38,262 bases of DNA from JANQGH01 sp039177555 (GCA_039177555.1 JBCDFV010000042.1:1-38262); one strand, 5' to 3'; counted from the stretch's first letter, positions 9,401 to 18,465 are shown. Notes: a model not told the origin generated them from the sequence alone. Program-made: numbers and translations.

Positions 9401-12400
9401 AACCAAGGCACCGGCGCCCTGAGCGTAACCACAACGGGTCTGGTGTCAGGCGGCCCCTATGGTGGAATCGTCGCCAGGAACTCCAATGGTGGCGCCCTCG
9501 GCATCACCGCGATGGACACGGTCACATCGACGGGCGGCGCTGGCGTTTTTGGCTACAATGGGATTGGTGGCACCGCGCTGACCATCTCCGCCGCCGCCGG
9601 CGCCAACGGCGGCAATTACGGCATCTTTGCAGAAAACCAAGGCAGCGGCGATTTCCGCATCAGCGCCAGTGGCACGGTTGCGGGCATGGAGAGAGACGGC
9701 ATTCGGGCCATCAACTCCGCCAACGGTGCCGGGTTGACGATTTCGGCGGCCAGCGTCATCGGCGGGGGTTATGGCATCTTTGCCAACAACGAAGGCGCCG
9801 CCGACCTGAGCGTGACCACGACGGGCCTCGTGTCCGGCGGCGTCGGCGATGGGATCGTCGCCTGGAACTACAATGGCGGCGCGTTGAACATCACCGCGAC
9901 AGAGACAGTCATAGCGACAGGTGGCGAAGGCATCTATGGCAACAACTTCGCCGGCACAACGAGCTTGACGATCTCGGCGGCCGGCGTCAGCGCAAGTCAG
10001 TACGGCATCATCGGCAGAAATTACGGCATCGGTGACTTTACGGTGACCGCAACCGGCCTGGTCACCAGCACTATCGGCGCGGGGATATTCGCCGAAAATC
10101 TCAATGGCGGCGCCATCAGCATTCATGCAAAGGATACGGTTGAATCGATCGGCAGCAACGGTATCAGCGCCCGCAATCTCGTCGACACGACCGACCTGAC
10201 GATCGTGGCAGCCGCCATCAGCGCAGGCAAGCAAGCCGTCGAAGCCCTTAACGATGGCACGGGCGATCTAAGCATAACCGTCTCGGGCCCTGCGACCGGC
10301 GGCACCTATGGCGGGATCGTCGCCCGAAACGGTAATGGCGGTGCCCTCGATATCCATGCGGCGGATACCGTGACATCGATGGATGGCGACGCGATTTATG
10401 CTTTCAATGGCGTTGGCGGGACGCATTTGACGATCTCAGCCGCCAGTGTCAACGGCGGTTCGCGGGGCATTTTTGCCTTCAATCAGGGCTCCGGTGAGCT
10501 GGGCATCACGACGACGGGCCAGATCATCGGCAATGCGGCGGCTGGGATAACGGCACTCAATGCCGCCGGAGGTGACCTCTCCATCGTCGCGAGGGACAGT
10601 GTGTCGGGGCAAGCCCTCGATGGCATATTCGCAAGAAATCTGGCGGGAACCGAGAACCTGACGGTCAGCGCGGCAGGTGTCGGTGGCGCGAACAACGGCA
10701 TCGTTGCCATCAACGATGGCGCGGGCGCGGTGCGGATTACCTCATCGGAAATGGTTGTCGGCGACCAGGGCAGCGGCATCTTTGCGCGCGCTGCTGCCGC
10801 CGGAACCGACCTGACGATCGAGGCCGCCGGGGTAACCGGAACCACCTACGGCATTGCCGCTGAAAATCGCGGCAGCGGCGATCTGATCGTCTTCACGAAA
10901 GGGTCGGTCGAGGGTGGCACGGACGATGGCATGTACCTCAGAAACGCCAATGGCGGCGCGCTTTCGGTCACGGCGACCGAGCACGTAGCCTCCGCCGAGG
11001 TGGACGGCATCCGCGCCATCAACTATGCCGGCGGTTCCAGCATGACGATATCGACGGCCAGCGTCAGCGGTTTCACCGGCGGCATCATCGCGACGAACGC
11101 GGGCACCGGCGACATTGCGGTCACGGCGACCGGCGAGGTCAGCGGCGGTCCGCTCGGCGACGGCATGCGGGTGCGGAACCTCTTTGGCGGTTCGCTCAGC
11201 ATCACCACGACGGCACTGGTTTCGTCCGGGCCGTCACCCGTCGCAACCGGGATCTTTGCGGAAAACCGGGCCGGCGGCACCGATCTTTCAATCTCGGCGA
11301 CCGACGTCTTCGGCAACCGCAATGGCATCACGGCGCGCCATTATGGCGACGGCGCGCTCGACGTCACGACGACCGGATCGGTGACGGGCGCGACCGGCGT
11401 CGGTATTCGGGCTTACAACAAGGCGACGGGATCGAGCGTGATGGTCTCGGCTGCTAGCGTCTTTGGCGGCGAGAACGGCATCCAGGCAATCAACAGCGGC
11501 ACCGGCGCGCTGATGATCACGGCGACCGGCACGGTAACCGGGGGCACGTCTAGCGGCATCGTGGCGATGGTCGATAACCCGGACAGCACCGGCGACATAT
11601 CGATCTCGACAATCGACGTGACGGGCAACGAGAGCGGCATCGCGCTGGAGAATGGCGGCAAGGGCCAGTTCTTCATGACCATCGATGGCGCGGTGGCCGG
11701 CAATGTCGGTCCGGGCATCGGCATTGTCGACCTGAACGACAGCGGCGGCGTGATCGCGATCGGCGACACCGGATCGGTGGCCTCCAATACCGGGCTGGCG
11801 ATCAGCGACCAGGACGGCTCGGCTGTCGTGGTTTCGCGCGGCGCGCTGGCCGGTGACGTCATGCTGAATGGCGGCGCGGACGAGGTCCGACTGATCGACG
11901 GGTCGGCGACCGGCCTGATTAGCCTCGGCACCGAGAACGACAGGATGCAGATTTTCGGCGCCGGTGCCGGCGGCGGCTGGGACGACGCCGATTTAAGCGG
12001 CACGTTCGACGGCAATCTGGGCCAGGTGCTTCAGATCGACGGCGGCGACGGTGTCGACACCGTCGAGCTGTTCGGGGTCACGGCGGCCAGCCAGGCGCTG
12101 GGCGTGCCGACAGGGCTGGAGGCCCTGGCGTTGAGCGCCAACACGCTGGTGCAAGCCAACGATGCGGACCTGACGCCATTCGGTGCAATCTTCGTCGACC
12201 CGACCTCGACCCTGCAGGCGGAGGGCAACAGCCCGTCGAACACCGTCGTTGGGTCGCTTGGCAACGAGGGTGTGGTCGATCTGGCCGATGGCGAGGCCAA
12301 CGATGTCTTGAGGGTTACCGGCGACTATGCCGGTGCGACAGGGTCGCAAGTGTTGCTGGACCTCGATACCGACGCCGGCACATCCGACATGCTTGTCATC

Positions 12401-14005
12401 GAAGGCGATGTCACCGATGTCTCGGTCGGGCCGTTCACCGTGGTCCATGACGGCAGCCTGATCGATGTCAACCTGATCGGCCGGGGAAGCCGGACGACGG
12501 GCGATGGTATCCGGCTGATCGAGGTCTCGGGTGCGGTCGACGGGGACGACTTTGCCCTGGCGGGCCCGGTGGAGGGCGACCTCTTCGGCTACGAGCTGGT
12601 TTTCGAGGATGGCGCGCACTTCCTGCGGTCGGACTTTTTCGACCAGATCTATCTCTATGAAAACCTGCCGGGTGCGATGCAGACGATCGGCCTGGCCTTG
12701 ACCGGGCAACTGGTCGAACGGGTGGGCGTGCGTTCCGCCGTCCCCAGCGCCCTGACGGGTGCGGACGGCAACCCGGTGTCCGGCGGCGCGCCGGTGGACA
12801 CCGGGCTCTGGGGCCGCGCGGTGGGCCTGTCGGTGGAAAGCGAGGGCGACCTTAACAGCGTCACCGGCACGTCATTCGACCAGACCGTCGGTTTCCTGCA
12901 GGCCGGTGTCGACGTCACCGTGCTGGAACGGCAAAGCGGCCGGCTGTTGATCGGCGCCTTGGGCCATTGGGGCACCAGCTCGCTGGACGCCAACACCTTC
13001 GACGGTGACGATGCCGGCAGCGCCAACTTCGACTTCTATGGCGGCGGCCTGACCGCGACCTGGTATTCGGCCCGGGGCTGGTACTTCGACAATGTGGTGC
13101 AGTACACCGCCTACGACATCGACATCTCCACGGCGAGCCGGTTTGCCACAACCAGCACGGACGGCTACGCGATCACGACCTCGCACGAGGTCGGCTACCG
13201 CATTCCGATCAGCGAGACTGCCGCCCTGGTGCCGCAGGCGCAGTTGACCTATCAGTATATCGACTTCGACGACTTCACCGATCCTGACGGGGTGCGCATC
13301 AGCCTGGATGACGGGGACAGTTTGATTGGCCGGGCCGGGCTGGCGTTTGAAAACTCCGCTGCGATCGGCAGCGCCCTGGCGACCGGCTATGTCGAGGCCA
13401 ACCTGCTGCACGAGTTCCTGGGCGACAACAGCGTGAATGTGGCCACGGACTTCGGCACGACGCCGATCAGCCAGGAAACGCGCGGCACGTCGGTGGAGCT
13501 GGGCTTCGGCGGCACCGTGGCGGTGAGCCGTGGCATCTCGCTCTATGCCGAGGTCGACTACACGATCCCGTTCGACAATGGGGTCCAGGGCGTGCAGGCC
13601 CTGGGCGGCATCCGGGTCAACCTGAACCCGCCGCCCCCGCCACCCCCGCCGGCGCCGGTGATCGCGCCGGTGGCGGAGACGGCGTTCATCGTCTTCTTCG
13701 ACTGGGACCGGGCCGACCTGACGTCCGAGGCCAACCTGGTGCTGGACGACGTGGTCGTGGTTGCCAACCAGTCCGGCTATGCCTCGATCCGTCTGGACGG
13801 CTATACGGACCTGTCGGGCTCGGCGGCCTACAATCTGGGCCTGTCGGAACGTCGGGCGAACTCGGTCGCCAACGGCCTGATCGCGCGCGGCATGGCGCCA
13901 GATGAGATCGTGATCCGGGCCTTCGGTGAGGAGAACCCACTGGTCCCGACCCCGGACGGTGTGCGCGAGCCTCAGAACCGCCGGGTGGAGATCTTCCTGA
14001 GCTAA
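6461..14005 (+). CDS. Giant OmpA-tailed autotransporter (array member 3, 2514 aa)
   Basis: Same architecture as member 2 with a passenger about three times longer. The start is the ATG at 6461 (MSKPKSLRARLTL), preceded by AAGGGG at 6448-6453; an upstream in-frame ATG at 6350 would add 37 non-hydrophobic residues ahead of the signal peptide. The signal peptide ends SYA|G near residue 34, followed by Cys-x9-Cys. An N-cap (GFGIDTTGTG...LTFDDTN) leads into roughly 65 repeat units (to about residue 1780) of the LTISAAxVSGG / GIxAxN / ALSITA type. A cap follows (SRGALAGDVMLNGGADEV, then GGWDDADLSGTFD), then an autochaperone-like region, the barrel (about 2064-2388), a Pro linker and an OmpA-like domain (2403-2514) with D2450 and R2465. 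It contains a 128-bp near-perfect internal direct repeat and a block shared with member 5. Function unknown; a surface adhesin or matrix role is inferred. Confidence 0.92.
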   Translation: MSKPKSLRARLTLTTAMAGALLISYGGRASYAGSCPPVGGGAYFCSGGAVPGEAGVSIDYGGPVTVTTSGAPPAGFGIDTTGTGDTAISIKADGGLTFDDTNTYGSIITGDDDGLYAKNENGGALAITTKGPLTGLAGDGIEASNDADGTSLTISAAAVSGGAHGILAGNQGTGDLTITAVGPVTASDAQGIEARISNVANGGDLTITTNGVNAGSSAIDAVHDGTGSIEITANGTVNAGVGNTSSGVGIIAVIGNDGSTGDITVSADDVTGKQAGIEARNQGTGSITVTADGLVTSTNVSAAGIRAENFRDGDITISAAAVDGGRVGILASNRGDGSIYVTATGTVTGRAGDGILAADPAGSNGLNVRVVAADVRGGLGGIVAQNIGTGFLSVTAGNVTGEQRDGIRGSLVNGTDATISAGNVSAGRTGIVASNTGSGILSITAANVTGGLGGNGDGILARLGSDGDTLTISAAAVGGAGSGINAVSEGTGALSITTSGLVSAASADGIFAKIDNPASTADLTVSTAGVTGAVNGILADHQGLGDIIISASGPVEGTTNDGITIVNTAAGGAVTIEADAVVGGRSGIRAEHEGTGALSITADGTVTGGTSEGIFAKINNAASGADLTISAMGVSGGTDGIDAKNLGSGSVVVTTSGPVTANGDGYGIRVGNFAGGDVSISAADTVTAPGTGIAGRNYGPMAGNVTITAAGVTGRTGIVASTQGTGSVLVTATGTVMGTAESGGGINALNTGGTNIEISTEDVIGGARGISARNTGIGLTIIDANGTVTGLGDIGIYGYNGAGGGDITVSAMDVDGGNFGILARSQADGSISVTASGDVTGAFSDGIRADAASLNATQVTVAAQSVFGAQRGIDARNNGTDHLEVVAEGTVTGGQNEGIRARITNTDSGGDLTVSAASVSGGTYGIFAENQGSGDFRISASGTVAGTERDGIRAINSANGAGLTISAAGVVGGDYGIFASNQGTGALSVTTTGLVSGGPYGGIVARNSNGGALGITAMDTVTSTGGAGVFGYNGIGGTALTISAAAGANGGNYGIFAENQGSGDFRISASGTVAGMERDGIRAINSANGAGLTISAASVIGGGYGIFANNEGAADLSVTTTGLVSGGVGDGIVAWNYNGGALNITATETVIATGGEGIYGNNFAGTTSLTISAAGVSASQYGIIGRNYGIGDFTVTATGLVTSTIGAGIFAENLNGGAISIHAKDTVESIGSNGISARNLVDTTDLTIVAAAISAGKQAVEALNDGTGDLSITVSGPATGGTYGGIVARNGNGGALDIHAADTVTSMDGDAIYAFNGVGGTHLTISAASVNGGSRGIFAFNQGSGELGITTTGQIIGNAAAGITALNAAGGDLSIVARDSVSGQALDGIFARNLAGTENLTVSAAGVGGANNGIVAINDGAGAVRITSSEMVVGDQGSGIFARAAAAGTDLTIEAAGVTGTTYGIAAENRGSGDLIVFTKGSVEGGTDDGMYLRNANGGALSVTATEHVASAEVDGIRAINYAGGSSMTISTASVSGFTGGIIATNAGTGDIAVTATGEVSGGPLGDGMRVRNLFGGSLSITTTALVSSGPSPVATGIFAENRAGGTDLSISATDVFGNRNGITARHYGDGALDVTTTGSVTGATGVGIRAYNKATGSSVMVSAASVFGGENGIQAINSGTGALMITATGTVTGGTSSGIVAMVDNPDSTGDISISTIDVTGNESGIALENGGKGQFFMTIDGAVAGNVGPGIGIVDLNDSGGVIAIGDTGSVASNTGLAISDQDGSAVVVSRGALAGDVMLNGGADEVRLIDGSATGLISLGTENDRMQIFGAGAGGGWDDADLSGTFDGNLGQVLQIDGGDGVDTVELFGVTAASQALGVPTGLEALALSANTLVQANDADLTPFGAIFVDPTSTLQAEGNSPSNTVVGSLGNEGVVDLADGEANDVLRVTGDYAGATGSQVLLDLDTDAGTSDMLVIEGDVTDVSVGPFTVVHDGSLIDVNLIGRGSRTTGDGIRLIEVSGAVDGDDFALAGPVEGDLFGYELVFEDGAHFLRSDFFDQIYLYENLPGAMQTIGLALTGQLVERVGVRSAVPSALTGADGNPVSGGAPVDTGLWGRAVGLSVESEGDLNSVTGTSFDQTVGFLQAGVDVTVLERQSGRLLIGALGHWGTSSLDANTFDGDDAGSANFDFYGGGLTATWYSARGWYFDNVVQYTAYDIDISTASRFATTSTDGYAITTSHEVGYRIPISETAALVPQAQLTYQYIDFDDFTDPDGVRISLDDGDSLIGRAGLAFENSAAIGSALATGYVEANLLHEFLGDNSVNVATDFGTTPISQETRGTSVELGFGGTVAVSRGISLYAEVDYTIPFDNGVQGVQALGGIRVNLNPPPPPPPPAPVIAPVAETAFIVFFDWDRADLTSEANLVLDDVVVVANQSGYASIRLDGYTDLSGSAAYNLGLSERRANSVANGLIARGMAPDEIVIRAFGEENPLVPTPDGVREPQNRRVEIFLS
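7985..8212 (+). repeat. Passenger block shared between members 3 and 5 (copy 1)
   Basis: This 228-bp segment matches 22801-23028 in member 5 in register (offset 14816) with about 95% identity by eye. Positions 8123-8212 differ from 22939-23028 at one base only. It is the most conserved part of a longer collinear block (about 6900-8270 against 21714-23085). Confidence 0.9.
9233..9360 (+). repeat. 128-bp direct repeat in the member 3 passenger (copy 1)
   Basis: It matches 9620-9747 with a single base difference (GGCACGG against GGCATGG). The offset of 387 bp is 129 codons, so the reading frame is kept. The encoded segment runs from GIFAENQGSGDF to GAGLTIS. Confidence 0.95.
9620..9747 (+). repeat. 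128-bp direct repeat in the member 3 passenger (copy 2)
   Basis: Second copy of 9233-9360, with one substitution that changes Thr to Met. Such close identity inside an otherwise diverged repeat region indicates a recent duplication or gene conversion. Confidence 0.95.
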
Positions 14006-14173
14006 CCCGCTCGGGGCTCCCACCCACGCCTCAAGCGCCGGCAGGGTTCCGCTTGACGCCGCTGGCCGGTGATCCCGCCGTCGATCGTTCGAGGTCCGGC
14101 CAAGGCGGTGACAATTCAGCGCGCGGTTGCACAATCCTTCGACAATGGATGGTCAACCCAAAAGCGCTTTGCC

Positions 14174-14264
14174 TATAGTAGGTGGCGAAACCGTTGGCGG
14201 AGGACGGGATCGATCGCGGCCGGTTACCGGGACCATCCGGTGAGCGCCGTCCTCTTGCGCCACC
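14174..14264 (+). promoter_or_regulatory. Possible -10 box and nested-stem RNA leader of array member 4
   Basis: TATAGT (14174-14179) could be a -10 box; no good -35 is visible. Immediately after it, GGTGGCG (14181-14187) pairs perfectly with CGCCACC (14258-14264). Inside this, GGAGGACGG (14199-14207) pairs with CCGTCCTCT (14247-14255; eight Watson-Crick pairs plus one G.U). The innermost stem is TTACCGG (14224-14230) with CCGGTGA (14237-14243; one G.U) around a six-base loop. The three nested stems end ten bases before the AGGAGG ribosome binding site at 14274-14279, a layout typical of a regulatory leader or riboswitch. I do not recognise a known class. Confidence 0.45.
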
Positions 14265-14283
14265 CGTGATGACAGGAGGACAC

Positions 14284-17200
14284 GTGTTGCCGAATTCGAA
14301 ACCCCTCGCCAGCCTTAGCGTTCTCCGCCGGCATCTCGCGCTTGGTACGGCGGCCGCAGGGCTCGTCATGGCCGCGGGCGCCGGCGGCAACGAAGCCACC
14401 GCAGGCAGCTGTGCCCCGCTTGTGGGCGCGAACATCGTGTGCTCCGGCGCGGCGGATGCGGGCGGCAACGACATGACGCAGGTCCTCTCCGGCGGCGGCG
14501 GGCCGGTCAGCGTCACCACCGCCGATGGGTTCGGCATCGACACCTCGACCGATGGCGGCGATGCATTGACCATCACGGGCGATGGCGGACTAACGTTCGA
14601 CGACACCAATGTCGACGGCTCGGCCATCACGGGGGCCGAGGACGGCATCGACGCCACCAACAGCGGCGGCGGCGCGCTGTCGATCACGACAAAGGGAACA
14701 GTCACCGGTGTCGCCGGCGACGGCATCTATGCCCGGAACTATACCGGCGGATCAGACCTGACGATCTCGGCGGCGGCCGTCAGCGGCAGCGGCACCGGCA
14801 TCTACGCCAGGAACTCCGGCGATGGCTCGATCTTGGTCACCGCGACAGACGCGGTATCGGCAACGGGCAACGGCTCGGAAGGGATTCGCGTAAGAAACGA
14901 CATCGGCACCTACGTGACGATCGCGACCGCCGGCGTGAGCGCCGCGAGTACGGGAATAGCCGCCCAAAATCTCGGCAGCGGTGACCTGACCATAACGACG
15001 TCCGGACCAATTGCCGCCAATGGTTATGCGGGCATCAGCGCTAGCAATACGAATGGCGGTGCCATGGTGATAACCGCGACCGACACCATCTCCTCGAACA
15101 ACCGGGGCATTGTTGCTGAGAACGGCGTTGGCGGCTCCACCCTATCTATCTCCACCGCTGACGTGGTCGGCGACACCGAGGTGCCAATTAACGGCATGCT
15201 CGTGTACAATTTCGGCACTGGGGATCTTAGCATCAGCAGTTCCGGCCGGGTCGATGGCGGTGTGTATGCCGGAAACTACAATGGCGGCTCACTAAGCATC
15301 AGCGTGGCGGGCGCGGCGGAGTCGACCTATGCGTATGGCATCAGTGCGAAGAACGGTGCCGGCGGATCACACCTGACGATCTCGGCGGCGGCGGCCAGCG
15401 GCATGGTCAATGGCATCTATGCCAACAACCAGGGCACCGGCAATCTCAGCATCACAGCCACCGATTCGGTGTCGTCCACCGACGCAAGCGGCATCTTTGC
15501 CCTTAACGACGCGCTGATATCGGATCTTAAGATCGTGGCGGCCGATGTTAGCGGTGGCACCAATGGCATCGAGGCCACGCTGCAAGGCAAGGGGGCGCTG
15601 TCGATAACCGTCAGCGGCACGGTTTCCGGCGGCAGCGGCTCTGGCATCGATACTGATGCGCAAAACGGCGAGATCGTCTTGACCGCTACCGCGGCCGCGA
15701 TGTCCGACGCCGGCGTTGCGGTGACGGACGGGAATGGGGCTACGGTCTTGTCGTCAAGGGGTGCGCTTGCAGGCCAAGTGCTGATGAATGGCGGTGACGA
15801 CACGGTCAACCTGGTCGCCGGATCTGCCACCGACGTCATCGACATGGGTGGCGGGCAAGACGAGATACGGATCTTTGGTGCCAACGCCAATGGCGGCTGG
15901 ATCGATCTCAAATTCGGCGGCACGTTCGACAACAACAAGGGCCAGGTCTTGCAGCTGGATGGCGGCGCCGGCTTCGATCTCGTGTCGCTGTTCGGCGTCG
16001 TCGCGTCCGGGCAGGCCCTGGGCACGGGGACCGATATCGAGGCGCTTGCATTGCTGGATCGGACCGTTCTGCAGGCCAATTCCTTGGATCTGCGCAGTTT
16101 CGGCCTGTTGTTCGTCGGTCCAGAGTCGACCTTACAGGCCGAGGGCAACAGCCCGTCGGAAACGATCGTCGGACCGCTGATCAATGCCGGCATTGTCGAT
16201 TTGCAGGATGGTGCGGCCAACGATTTGGTGACCGTCGACGGGGACTATACCGGGGGCGAAGGCTCGCAGATCTGGCTTGATTTCGATGGCAATACCGGCA
16301 CCGCGGACGTGATCGTGGTCAATGGCAAGATCGTCGACCACGATCCGATCGATATCGGGGGCCGCACCTTCGAAGCCGAATCCGGACCGACCGAGATCCA
16401 CATCAACGCCTTCGGCCGGGGAGCTCGGCCGGGCGAGGCTGACGTGCGGCTGATCGAGGTGGCGGGCGAGGCCGACGCCGACGACTTCTTCCTCGCCAGG
16501 CCGGTCGAGCTCGACATCTTCGACTACGAATTGGTGTTCGAGGATGGCGCCTTCGTTCTGGCATCGGATTTCCTCGACCAGATCTATACCTACGAGAACC
16601 TGCCCGGCGCGATGCAGACCATCGGTTTGGCGCTGACCGGTCAACTGGTGGAGCGGGTCGGCGTGCGCTCCGCCGTGCCGAGCACGCTGACCGACGCGGC
16701 AGGCAACCCCGTGCCGGGCGGGGCGCCGGTCGATACGGCGCTTTGGGGCCGGGCCGTCGGCCTGTCGCTGGACAGCGAGGGCGATCTGGACAGCTTTACG
16801 GGCAGCTCGTTCGAGCAGACCATCGGCTTTCTGCAGGCCGGCATCGACGTCACGGTGCTGGAGCGGTCAAGCGGCCGGTTGCTGATCGGGGCGCTGGGCC
16901 ATTGGGGCACCAGCTCGCTCGAAGTCAGCGATTTCGACGGCGACGCCGCCGGCGGGGCCGATTTCGACTTCTATGGCGGCGGCCTGACCGCGACCTGGTA
17001 TTCCACGGCCGGCTGGTACTTCTACAATGTCTTCCAGTACACGGCCTATGACGTCGACATTTCCGGCGGCGCGCGTTTTGGCACAACCTCGACGGACGGA
17101 TACGGCATCGCCGTGTCGCACGAGCTGGGATACCGGCTGCCGATCGGCGATGCGGCCGCCCTGGTGCCCCAGGCGCAGATTACCTATCAGCATATCGATT

Positions 17201-17940
17201 TCGACGACTTCACCGACCCGGATGGGGTGCGGGTGAGCCTGGGCGATGGCGACAGTTTGGTCGGGCGACTGGGCGTGGCCTTCGAAAACAGCGCCGCCAT
17301 CGGCAGCGCCTTGGCCACGGGCTATGTCGAGGCCAACCTGCTGCACGAGTTCCTGGGCGATAACTCGGTGGACGTCGCGCGGGGGCCGTTTGGTGCCGCG
17401 ATCGATCAGGATCTGGGCGGCACCTCAGTGGAGCTGGGCTTTGGCGGCACGGTGGCGGTCAGCCGTGGCGTGTCGCTCTATGCCGAGGTCGACTACACGA
17501 TCCCGTTCGACGACGGGTTGCAGGGTGTTCAGGCGCTGGGCGGCATCCGGGTCAACCTGAACCCACCGCCCCCGCCACCCCCGCCGGCGCCGGTGATCGC
17601 GCCGGTGGCGGAGACGGCGTTCATCGTGTTCTTCGATTGGGACCAGGCGGACCTGACGTCTGAGGCCAACCTGGTCTTGGATGACGTGGTGATGGTTGCA
17701 AACCAGTCCGGCTATGCCTCGATCCGTCTGGACGGCTACACCGATCTCTCCGGTTCGGCGGCCTACAATCTGGGCCTGTCGGAGCGCCGGGCGAACTCGG
17801 TCGCCAATGCCCTGATCGCGCGCGGCATCGCGCCGGACGAGATCGTCATCCGGGCCTTCGGTGAAGAAAACCCGCTGGTCCCGACCCCGGACGGTGTCCG
17901 CGAACCGCAGAACCGCCGGGTGGAGATCTTCCTCAGCTAA
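14284..17940 (+). CDS. OmpA-tailed autotransporter (array member 4, 1218 aa)
   Basis: The shortest complete member. A strong AGGAGG (14274-14279) favours a start at GTG 14284 (4-base spacing) or TTG 14287 (7-base spacing); in-frame ATGs at 14182 and 14269 lie upstream of or before that site. The signal peptide (LRRHLALGTAAAGLVMAAGAGG...ATA|G) differs most from the family, but Cys-x9-Cys follows. The N-cap (GFGIDTSTDGGDALTI...LTFDDTN) leads to about 17 passenger units (to residue 490), then a cap (LMNGGDDTVNLVAGSAT), an autochaperone-like region, a barrel (about 768-1092), PPPPPPPPAP and an OmpA-like domain (1107-1218) with D1154 and R1169. The OmpA domain has DWDQAD and VVMVAN where the others have DWDRAD and VVVVAN. 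It ends before a strong terminator. Function unknown; surface-exposed and peptidoglycan-anchored by inference. Confidence 0.91.
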   Translation: MLPNSKPLASLSVLRRHLALGTAAAGLVMAAGAGGNEATAGSCAPLVGANIVCSGAADAGGNDMTQVLSGGGGPVSVTTADGFGIDTSTDGGDALTITGDGGLTFDDTNVDGSAITGAEDGIDATNSGGGALSITTKGTVTGVAGDGIYARNYTGGSDLTISAAAVSGSGTGIYARNSGDGSILVTATDAVSATGNGSEGIRVRNDIGTYVTIATAGVSAASTGIAAQNLGSGDLTITTSGPIAANGYAGISASNTNGGAMVITATDTISSNNRGIVAENGVGGSTLSISTADVVGDTEVPINGMLVYNFGTGDLSISSSGRVDGGVYAGNYNGGSLSISVAGAAESTYAYGISAKNGAGGSHLTISAAAASGMVNGIYANNQGTGNLSITATDSVSSTDASGIFALNDALISDLKIVAADVSGGTNGIEATLQGKGALSITVSGTVSGGSGSGIDTDAQNGEIVLTATAAAMSDAGVAVTDGNGATVLSSRGALAGQVLMNGGDDTVNLVAGSATDVIDMGGGQDEIRIFGANANGGWIDLKFGGTFDNNKGQVLQLDGGAGFDLVSLFGVVASGQALGTGTDIEALALLDRTVLQANSLDLRSFGLLFVGPESTLQAEGNSPSETIVGPLINAGIVDLQDGAANDLVTVDGDYTGGEGSQIWLDFDGNTGTADVIVVNGKIVDHDPIDIGGRTFEAESGPTEIHINAFGRGARPGEADVRLIEVAGEADADDFFLARPVELDIFDYELVFEDGAFVLASDFLDQIYTYENLPGAMQTIGLALTGQLVERVGVRSAVPSTLTDAAGNPVPGGAPVDTALWGRAVGLSLDSEGDLDSFTGSSFEQTIGFLQAGIDVTVLERSSGRLLIGALGHWGTSSLEVSDFDGDAAGGADFDFYGGGLTATWYSTAGWYFYNVFQYTAYDVDISGGARFGTTSTDGYGIAVSHELGYRLPIGDAAALVPQAQITYQHIDFDDFTDPDGVRVSLGDGDSLVGRLGVAFENSAAIGSALATGYVEANLLHEFLGDNSVDVARGPFGAAIDQDLGGTSVELGFGGTVAVSRGVSLYAEVDYTIPFDDGLQGVQALGGIRVNLNPPPPPPPPAPVIAPVAETAFIVFFDWDQADLTSEANLVLDDVVMVANQSGYASIRLDGYTDLSGSAAYNLGLSERRANSVANALIARGIAPDEIVIRAFGEENPLVPTPDGVREPQNRRVEIFLS

Positions 17941-17973
17941 CCCGCTCGGGGCTACACCCCAGTCACCTTCAAG

Positions 17974-18008
17974 CGCCGGCTTGGGCTTACACCAGGCCGG
18001 CGTTTTTT
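17974..18008 (+). terminator. Intrinsic terminator after array member 4
   Basis: CGCCGGCTTGG (17974-17984) pairs with CCAGGCCGGCG (17992-18002) as an 11-bp stem with one G.U and a seven-base loop, followed by six T (18003-18008). Confidence 0.88.
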
Positions 18009-18465
18009 CTGGACTCAAATTCTCGTGTCGACCGGTTCCTTAAGGATGGCGTGCGACGTTTCGCCATCGATGATAACGGGACAATCGCATGTCTATTTTC
18101 TATTAAAAGCAGCTGCAAACGCGATCGTCCAACACGTATAACGCGTTTCTTCTTTACGCGCATAAGTGGATCTGACTACTATTGATGATCCGGTTGGGTT
18201 TACTCGCGTCGTTCCATCTGGTGCAGCCTGTTCAGGCGCGGACACTGAGTGATCGTATGGCCACGGGCGGAGACATCCTTCGCTCGACGTCATGGTTCGG
18301 GGCGGGCCAACCAGAAGATGGCCGGCAACCCGCCATGCGGTGCCAAGCCCCCGCCCGCGATGGTTCGCGGGCCCGATCACCCCAGCATGTCCGTGTGAGG
18401 CGCGCCCGCTCTTGGCACGGACGACAAGGCCAGCCGGCGCACTTTGTTCGACTGGGGGGTCACCG
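18009..18465 (+). other. Intergenic region and leader of array member 5
   Basis: The 457 bases after the member 4 terminator contain no convincing gene. About 18085-18190 is AT-rich compared with the flanks and is the probable promoter zone, but no clear -35/-10 pair stands out. The remaining 270 bases form a GC-rich untranslated leader containing the riboswitch-like core listed separately. GGGGGG at 18454-18459, six bases before the ATG, is the likely ribosome binding site. Confidence 0.5.
18272..18391 (+). promoter_or_regulatory. SAM-I/SAM-IV-like riboswitch core (candidate) upstream of member 5
   Basis: CCGGCAACC (18322-18330) and GGTGCCAA (18339-18346) flank a tiny hairpin CCGC-CAT-GCGG, giving GGC-AA...T-GCC with the asymmetric internal loop typical of the P3 stem in the SAM-I family; CC and GC follow, as in that consensus. 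Next comes a P4-like stem, CCCGCGA (18354-18360) with TCGCGGG (18365-18371). GGCC (18305-18308) and GGCC (18320-18323) could form a P2-like stem, and GACAT (18272-18276) with ATGTC (18387-18391) a weak closing stem. No methionine gene is nearby and the outer stems are poor, so chance resemblance is quite possible. Confidence 0.28.

Noticed and set aside
11860..11970. RTX-like calcium-binding repeats (GGADEV, GTENDRM) in the cap region
   Set aside because: Only isolated GGxD-like turns are present, without the tandem nonapeptides or type I secretion genes; similar turns are common in autotransporter passengers.
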